Of a stretch of DNA of 64,000 nt, positions 57,822 through 64,000 are shown in pieces. The stretch's first letter is position 1, and every line of letters begins with the position of its first letter. The notes beneath the pieces were generated by a model. It made no database searches and was not told where the DNA came from. It saw only the letters and a program-made list of their open reading frames with translations. Source of the stretch: Portunus trituberculatus (Eukaryota; Arthropoda; Malacostraca; Decapoda; Portunidae); the NCBI RefSeq assembly GCF_017591435.1, contig NC_059301.1, positions 5,299,987 through 5,363,986 on the forward strand. Reading direction: 5' to 3'. The translations under genes and the position numbers were made by a program.

Positions 57822-60616
57822 TCATTTTCATTCCAAAGCTGAATGTTGCGTCTATGTACGCAACGACTTAACTTGCTCTCGTGCCCACGCTCTTGAGTCT
57901 TCCGAATTTTCCACCATCTGGCTACGACTTAACAGTCACTCTCAAACTAAATTCATCTGTGCTGTTTATCTCTCCCCTAACTCTTCTGACTATAGTAATT
58001 TCTTCGACTACTTAACTTCTAAAGTGGAGCACATTCTGTCCCTCTACCCTTTCGCTGAGATTTCCATTCTTGGAGATTTCAATGTTCACCACCAGCTTTG
58101 GCTTTCCTCTCCTTCACTGACCACCCTGGTGAACTAGCCTTCAACTTTGCTATCCTCCATGACCTAGAGCAACTGGTGCAACACCCTACTCGTATTCCTG
58201 ACCGTCTTGGAGACACGCCCAACATTCTTGATCTCTTCCTCACCTCTAACCCTTCTGCTTATGCTGTCACCCTTTCATCTCCGTTGGGCTCCTCCGATCA
58301 CAATCTCATTTCTGTATCTTGTCCTATTTTTCCAATCCTCCGCAGGATCCCCAAAGCGAAGGTGCCTCTGGCGTTTTGCCTCTGCCAGTTGGGGGACCTG
58401 AGGAGGTATTATGCTGATTTTCCTGGAATGATTATTGCTTCCGTGTCAGAGACCCATCTCTTTGTGCTGAACGCATAACAGAGGTGTTAGTATCTGGCAT
58501 GGAGGCGTACATTCCTCATTCTTTTCTCAACCTAAACCTTCTAAACCTTGGTTTAACTCAGCCTGTTCTCGTGCTATACATGATAGAGAGGTTGCCCACA
58601 AAAGGTACTTGAGCCTTCCATCTCCTGAATCTCATGCACTTTATATCTCTGCCCGGAATCATGCCAAGTCTGTTCTTCAACTTGCCAAACACTCTTTCAT
58701 AAATAGGAAATGTCAAAATCTTTCAAACTCAAACTCTCCTCGTGACTTCTGGCATCTAGCCAAAACATCTCAAATAACTTCACTTCTTCATCTTTCCTCC
58801 TTTATTTCATCCTGATGGCACCACTGCCATCTCTTCTGTCTCTAAAGCTGAACTCTTTTCTCAAACCTTTGCTCACAACTCCACCTTGGACGATTCTGGG
58901 CTTGTCCTCCTCTCCTCCTCCCTCTGACTATTTCATGTCTACAATCAAAATTCTTCGTAATGATGTTTTCCATGCCCTTGCTGGCCTAAACCCTCGGAAG
59001 GCTTATGGACCTGATGGGGTCCCTCCTATTGTTCTCAAAAACTGTGCTTCTGTGCTTGCACCTTGCCTGGCCAAACTCTTCCAACTTTGTCTATCGACTT
59101 CTACCTTTCCTTCCTGCTGGAAGTTCGCCTACATTCAGCCTGTTCCTAAAAAGGGTGACCGTTCTAACCCCTCAAACTACCGTCCTATAGCTTTAATCTC
59201 TTGCTTGTCTAAAGTTTTTGAATCTATCCTGAATAGGAAGATTCTCAAACATCTGTCACTTCACAATCTTCTGTCTGATCGCCAGTATGGCTTCCGTCAA
59301 GGTCGCTCTACTGGTGATCTTCTGGCTTTCCTTACTGAGTCTTGGTCATCCTCTTTAGAGATTTCGGTGAAACTTTTGCTGTTGCGTTAGACATATCAAA
59401 AGCTTTTGATAGAGTCTGGCATAAAGCTTTGATTTCAAAACTGCCCTCCTACGGCTTCTATCCTTCTCTCTGCAACTTTATCTCAAGTTTCCTTTCCGAC
59501 CGCTCTATTGCTGCTGTGGTAGACGGCTACTGTTCTTCTCCTAAACCTATTAATAGTGGTGTTCCTCAGGGTTCTGTCCTGTCACCCACTCTCTTTCTAT
59601 TATTCATTAATGACCTTCTTAACCAAACTTCTTGCCCTATCCACTCCTACGCTGATGATACCACCCTACATCTTTCCACGTTCTTTCAGAGACGTCCAAC
59701 CCTTCAGGAAATCAACAGATCACGCGGGGACGCCACGGAACGCCTGACTTCCGATCTTTCTAAGATTTCCGATTGGGGCAGAGAAAATCTAGTAGTTTTC
59801 AATGCCTCAAAACTCAATTCCTCCATCTATCAACTCGACACAACCTTCCAGACAACTATCCCTCTTCTTCAATGACACTCAACTGTCTCCTCTTCCACAA
59901 TGAATATCCTCGGTCTGTCCTTTGCTCATAATCTTAACTGGAAACTTCACATCTCATCTCTTGCTAAAACAGCTTCTATGAAATTAGGTGTTCTGAGGCG
60001 TCTCCGCCAGTTTTTCTCGCCCCTCCAACTGCTTACTCTGTATAAGGGCCTTATCCGTCCCTGTATGGAGTACTCTTCGCATGTTTGGGGGTTCCAGTCA
60101 CACAGCTTTGCTTGATAGGGTGGAATCGAAAGCTCTTCGTCTCATCAACTCCCTCCTCTGACTAACTGTCTTCAGTCTCTTTCTCACCGCCGAAATGTTG
60201 CATCCCTTTCTATATTTTATCGCTATTTTCATGGTAACTGTTCTACTGATCTTGCTAACTGCATGCCTCCCTCCTCCTGCGGCCACGCTGCACAAGGCTT
60301 TCTTCTTCCTCTCATCCCTATTCTGTCCAACTCTCTAATGCAAGAGTTAACCAGTACGCTCAATCATTCATCCCTTTCACTGGTAAACTCTGAAACTCCC
60401 TCCCTGCATCTGTATTTCCGAATTCCTACAACTTGTCTTCTTTTAAGAGGGAGGTATCGAGGCATTTGCTCCCCTAATTCTGGCTGACGGTTTTGGCACT
60501 TTTTGAACTCTTTGGAGAGCCAGCGCTCAAGTGGGCCTTTTTCTAACTTTCTTTTTTTTGCCCTTGGCTGGCCCTCTTCCCTACGTAAAAAAAAAAAAAA
60601 AAAAAATAAAAAAAAA
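57822..60616 (+). pseudogene. Jockey-like LINE, longest copy (endonuclease, RT, poly(A))
   Basis: 5'-truncated within the endonuclease (CCVYVRNDLTCSRAHALES, ILGDFNVHHQLW with the metal-binding D-x-N, GSSDHNLISV with the terminal DH). RT blocks follow in order: GLNPRKAYGPDGVPP, NYRPIALISCLSKVFES, RQYGFRQGRST, DISKAFDRVWHKAL, GVPQGSVLSPTLF, SYADDTTLH (YADD at 59648-59659), then ISDWGRENLVVFNASK, LGVLRRLRQFFSPLQLLTLY, and a C-terminal block shared with other copies. The 3' UTR ends in a poly(A) of about 30 nt. Frameshifts near 58113, 58430, 58770, 59360 and 59830 and after 60100 disable it. The sequence is otherwise well preserved, so it is probably fairly young. Confidence 0.93.
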
Positions 60617-61187
60617 CTGTTGGCATGTTAAAGCTCTGCTGAGTCAGTCTTTTACCTAGAGCGCTGGAAAAAAAATATGGTATGTTGGATTATATTAAAA
60701 TATATAGATAGAAGTTAAATTTTTGCAATTTCCTCCTACTTAACAATAAATCTACTACGTGATTATTAAAGAAAAACTATACAATAATGGAAGGGTTGAA
60801 ATGAAAATCTTAACGTTTACAACATGATACTTTTTTTTTCGTTCAATTGACACTTGCCATCTTGCTTCACTTGAGCTGATAGGGTTAGTGATTCACAGTC
60901 GCTGCTCAGCCCTCGCTTCATTCGCAGTGTTGATAAAGTGAAAGACGATGTTGTTGCAATTCGTGACCCTCAGCTTTCATTCCTTTCTTATCTACGATAA
61001 AGAGAGAGATATGACCGTTGTTTCGCGACGCTGAGAACCGGATGGCCTTGTAAAGGATGTGCCTTTGCAAAAAAACTTGGAAACTACTTAACATCTGCTT
61101 CATGTTTTTGTTTTTTTATCAGTCTAAAAAATATAAGCTTGTTCTTACAATGAAGTATTTAGTCAGTGATTAGTAGAAGTAGTAGGA
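60617..61187. other. Unassigned sequence
   Basis: No gene recognised. Confidence 0.4.

Positions 61188-61667
<480 letters not shown>

Positions 61668-61734
<67 letters not shown>
61668..61734. repeat. (GA)n microsatellite
   Basis: Pure GA dinucleotides. Confidence 0.97.
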
Positions 61735-61737
<3 letters not shown>

Positions 61738-64000
61738 TGGATGATTATGTAAGAGCATCGTCCTCTGGAGCCTGGGAACGTCTGTGCTTGAAGTCCTCAA
61801 AGCAGAGCAGCGGGAACCTGCACCCAAGTTAACGAGAGAAAAAAATATAAAAAAGATAACAGGCGTAAAAAACATTAGAAAATCGTCAAATAATTGAGCA
61901 AAAAAGGATACATTATATCAGGTTTACCATGATGCATTTACTCTTACAGGAATAAAGACACAAGAGACCAGAAGAAAACCCATTCAAAGCCCGTTACGCT
62001 GAATTCAGAGGTGCGATGTGCTTTATCTTTGCTCTCATCAAGGCTCTCACTTCAATTCTTATTTGTTTCTCGGGTTTACCAGGTAAGTTTTTCCAGTGGT
62101 GGTATGTGGTGCTCCATTGTGAGACGTGTTAGACTGAGAGCGGTAGGTGATGTGAGGTGAAGGGAGTGACGTGCTGGTGCTCACGGGCAATGGAAACACT
62201 GTTCTCTTTAAGAAGGTTCTTTATTGACTCAGAGACAACACATGTATACACCACAGGGATAATGTTGGCCTATACCATTCAATGTTATGCCTATAAATGT
62301 TGCGTGACTCAGTAGTTATTCTAGGTTATAACAGTTGTCGTTCCAGTCAGGGCCGAGCAAGACATTTAGTGGCGATGGCTCCAAGTGACATAATTGGTAA
62401 AGCTTGAAGTATTGAGTATTCCATTAGCCTGGCCCTAAGGTCACCACAGGTCTCTGTAGTGACTCACCTAATCTCTAACTTTATCTAAACTCTGAATTTC
62501 GACAGACAGCAAAAAACACAGGCAGCTGTCTGTGTTGGAAAAAAAAACCCTACTACATTCCTTTCATAAAACATTTCATACAAAATATATCCTCGTTGAT
62601 AATAATAGAATATAATTTATCATACACATCTGTTATAAAAATAGGTACTGTAGTATATCTTATAGCACACTAAATTTCAGCTTAAAAATTTTGGTATAAA
62701 ATCTGAGTAAATATACAACCACTCTGATAAAGTTTGTTAAGCACACGGACGTGTGAACCATTTCCCACTAGGTGGTCCAGTCCCTCCTGCTTCGCGGTGT
62801 CCCTCTACTGCCTGATTTTGCCTTGAGCAGGTTTAGCTTCTCAAATGTTGTGAGTCACGTTGGTTAAGATGTACCGAGAAATAGCCGATGGCGGATCCAT
62901 GCTGTCGGAGTGAGAGCTGCGTTACTCGCATTCTGTGTGTACCTTCCTTCACCAAACGCACTGCTTCCTTCGTTCCATTACTCATTTTTACCCCTAAAGA
63001 TGGCGTGCTGTAAACTCACCCACGCCAGATAGAGCCTAATTGGTTCCTTATCTGAAGACACCTGCGATTATTGCCTGAGAAACACGAGACACTTACACGA
63101 AAGTGTAATCGAGAGGTGTGCTCAGAGCTCCGGGAGTTGTGCAATATTTACAGGAAGTGTTGGAATAGGCTTGGCCTTCTGCATTGATACCCTGCTGATG
63201 CAGTATACTTTTGGGGCTTGGTATCGGACAGCAGTAATAACCGGAACATTTTATGATGCTTCTTTGAAATATTGTGCTTAATAAAAGTAATTAACTCATA
63301 ATATAGCATTGCATTGTACATATAGGCAATGGACACCAATTCTTATTGGTTTTGTTTTTATAAATTTGTTTGATGTAGTCAGCCAGCTGTAGCTGCCCCG
63401 TTGCTGATTCAGTGTTGCGTCCCGGCCGGTCTGTCATACACTCAATACATATAATGACAACGTCACAAATAAGCATACATTCACCACCATCACTGTACAA
63501 GAGGGAAAGGGGCAGCATAACGCCACATTTACTCCTGATGAATTAGCACCACAGAGTCCCCCTCGTCAGGTTACGGCACGCCTGGCTGTAGCGAGGAACA
63601 CATACATTACAAGGTGGAGAGTAATGTCTTCCTTCAGACCACAGTGCGGCGGGAAGACTTAAAAACCAAATAGTCCCTAGAGATGAGAGACACGAGTATT
63701 TTTGTATAGATGATAGAGGAAGGAAAGCCAGGCCCTGGCTGCACGACGCCTTCACACCTTCCTGGAAACAATGAACATCGTCTTGCGGAATAAGAAACAA
63801 CGTTTTAACATCTACCACTGACGACACGTAAACATTTAGTTGCGAAACACCCAACACTTTTTATGATGTAAAATTCCCAAGGTTTTATCTTTTTATCTTG
63901 AGGTGGATTTCAAAGGTCACAAAAAATATCAATATACAAGAAATTACACTTCATGGAAGTACGCCAACTTTTTGGGAATGTTATTATATACATGTGAGCA
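61735..64000. other. Unassigned sequence
   Basis: The longest stretch without microsatellites in the window. Base composition is more even (62000-63200), but no coding frame above about 105 codons and no recognised domain. It could hold intronic or intergenic host DNA. Confidence 0.4.

Noticed and set aside
61735..64000. Host gene at the right end
   Set aside because: Composition is more even and microsatellite-free, but I could not find a domain, a long frame or a convincing exon, so nothing is called.

Overview
This 64 kb window looks like gene-poor nuclear DNA of an arthropod, most likely a decapod crustacean (crab or relative). The organism call is inference. It rests on the extreme density of long dinucleotide microsatellites (my hand tally is about 9 kb, roughly 14% of the window) and on LINE families whose coding pieces resemble the jockey-like and CR1-like families I associate with decapod genomes. 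I found no convincing host protein-coding gene, no rRNA, no functional tRNA and no CRISPR. Nearly all long open frames are translations of (TC)n, (TA)n, (CA)n or (AAT)n arrays.

Layout. 1-9.5 kb: microsatellites, a fold-back element with a (TA)n core (2466-2632), and a TTAA-flanked inverted-repeat transposon whose middle is a ~295-bp (TA)n array (6495-7425). 9.5-10.9 kb: a solo LTR (copy A). 12.5-13.2 kb: two pieces of one jockey-like LINE in opposite orientation. 13.5-14 kb: a tRNA-Val-derived SINE between two (GT)n arrays. 15.9-20.8 kb: a cluster of LINE remnants, with one family inserted inside another's endonuclease region and a second copy of the inserted family lying between (TC)n arrays. 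21-32 kb: SINEs, LINE fragments, a perfect 44-bp inverted repeat joined to (GT)n/(AC)n, and a ~1.3 kb (AAT)n-type array.

32.6-40.9 kb is the centrepiece: one degenerate CR1-like LINE on the minus strand (ORF1 with esterase-like motifs, endonuclease, reverse transcriptase, 3' UTR, (TCC)n tail). It is interrupted by two solo LTRs of the same family (copies B and C), by a 3'-truncated jockey-like LINE, and by a ~620-bp (TC)n/(TA)n array within the reverse transcriptase. The LTR copies have 4-bp target-site duplications (TTAG, AGCA, ATAA). Taking out copy B plus one duplication puts the LINE reading frame back in register.

41-64 kb: further reverse-transcriptase pieces, an uninterrupted 305-residue LINE C-terminal ORF (43902-44819), two more tRNA-Val SINE copies, more jockey-like fragments, and the longest jockey-like copy (57822-60616, with YADD motif and poly(A) tail). 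Several retroelements have the same microsatellite on both sides and in a fixed orientation. That suggests either microsatellite-targeted integration or growth of microsatellites from element ends, and it is the most interesting general pattern here.

The elements act as independent parasites that repeatedly landed in each other. No operon-like or pathway relationship is present.
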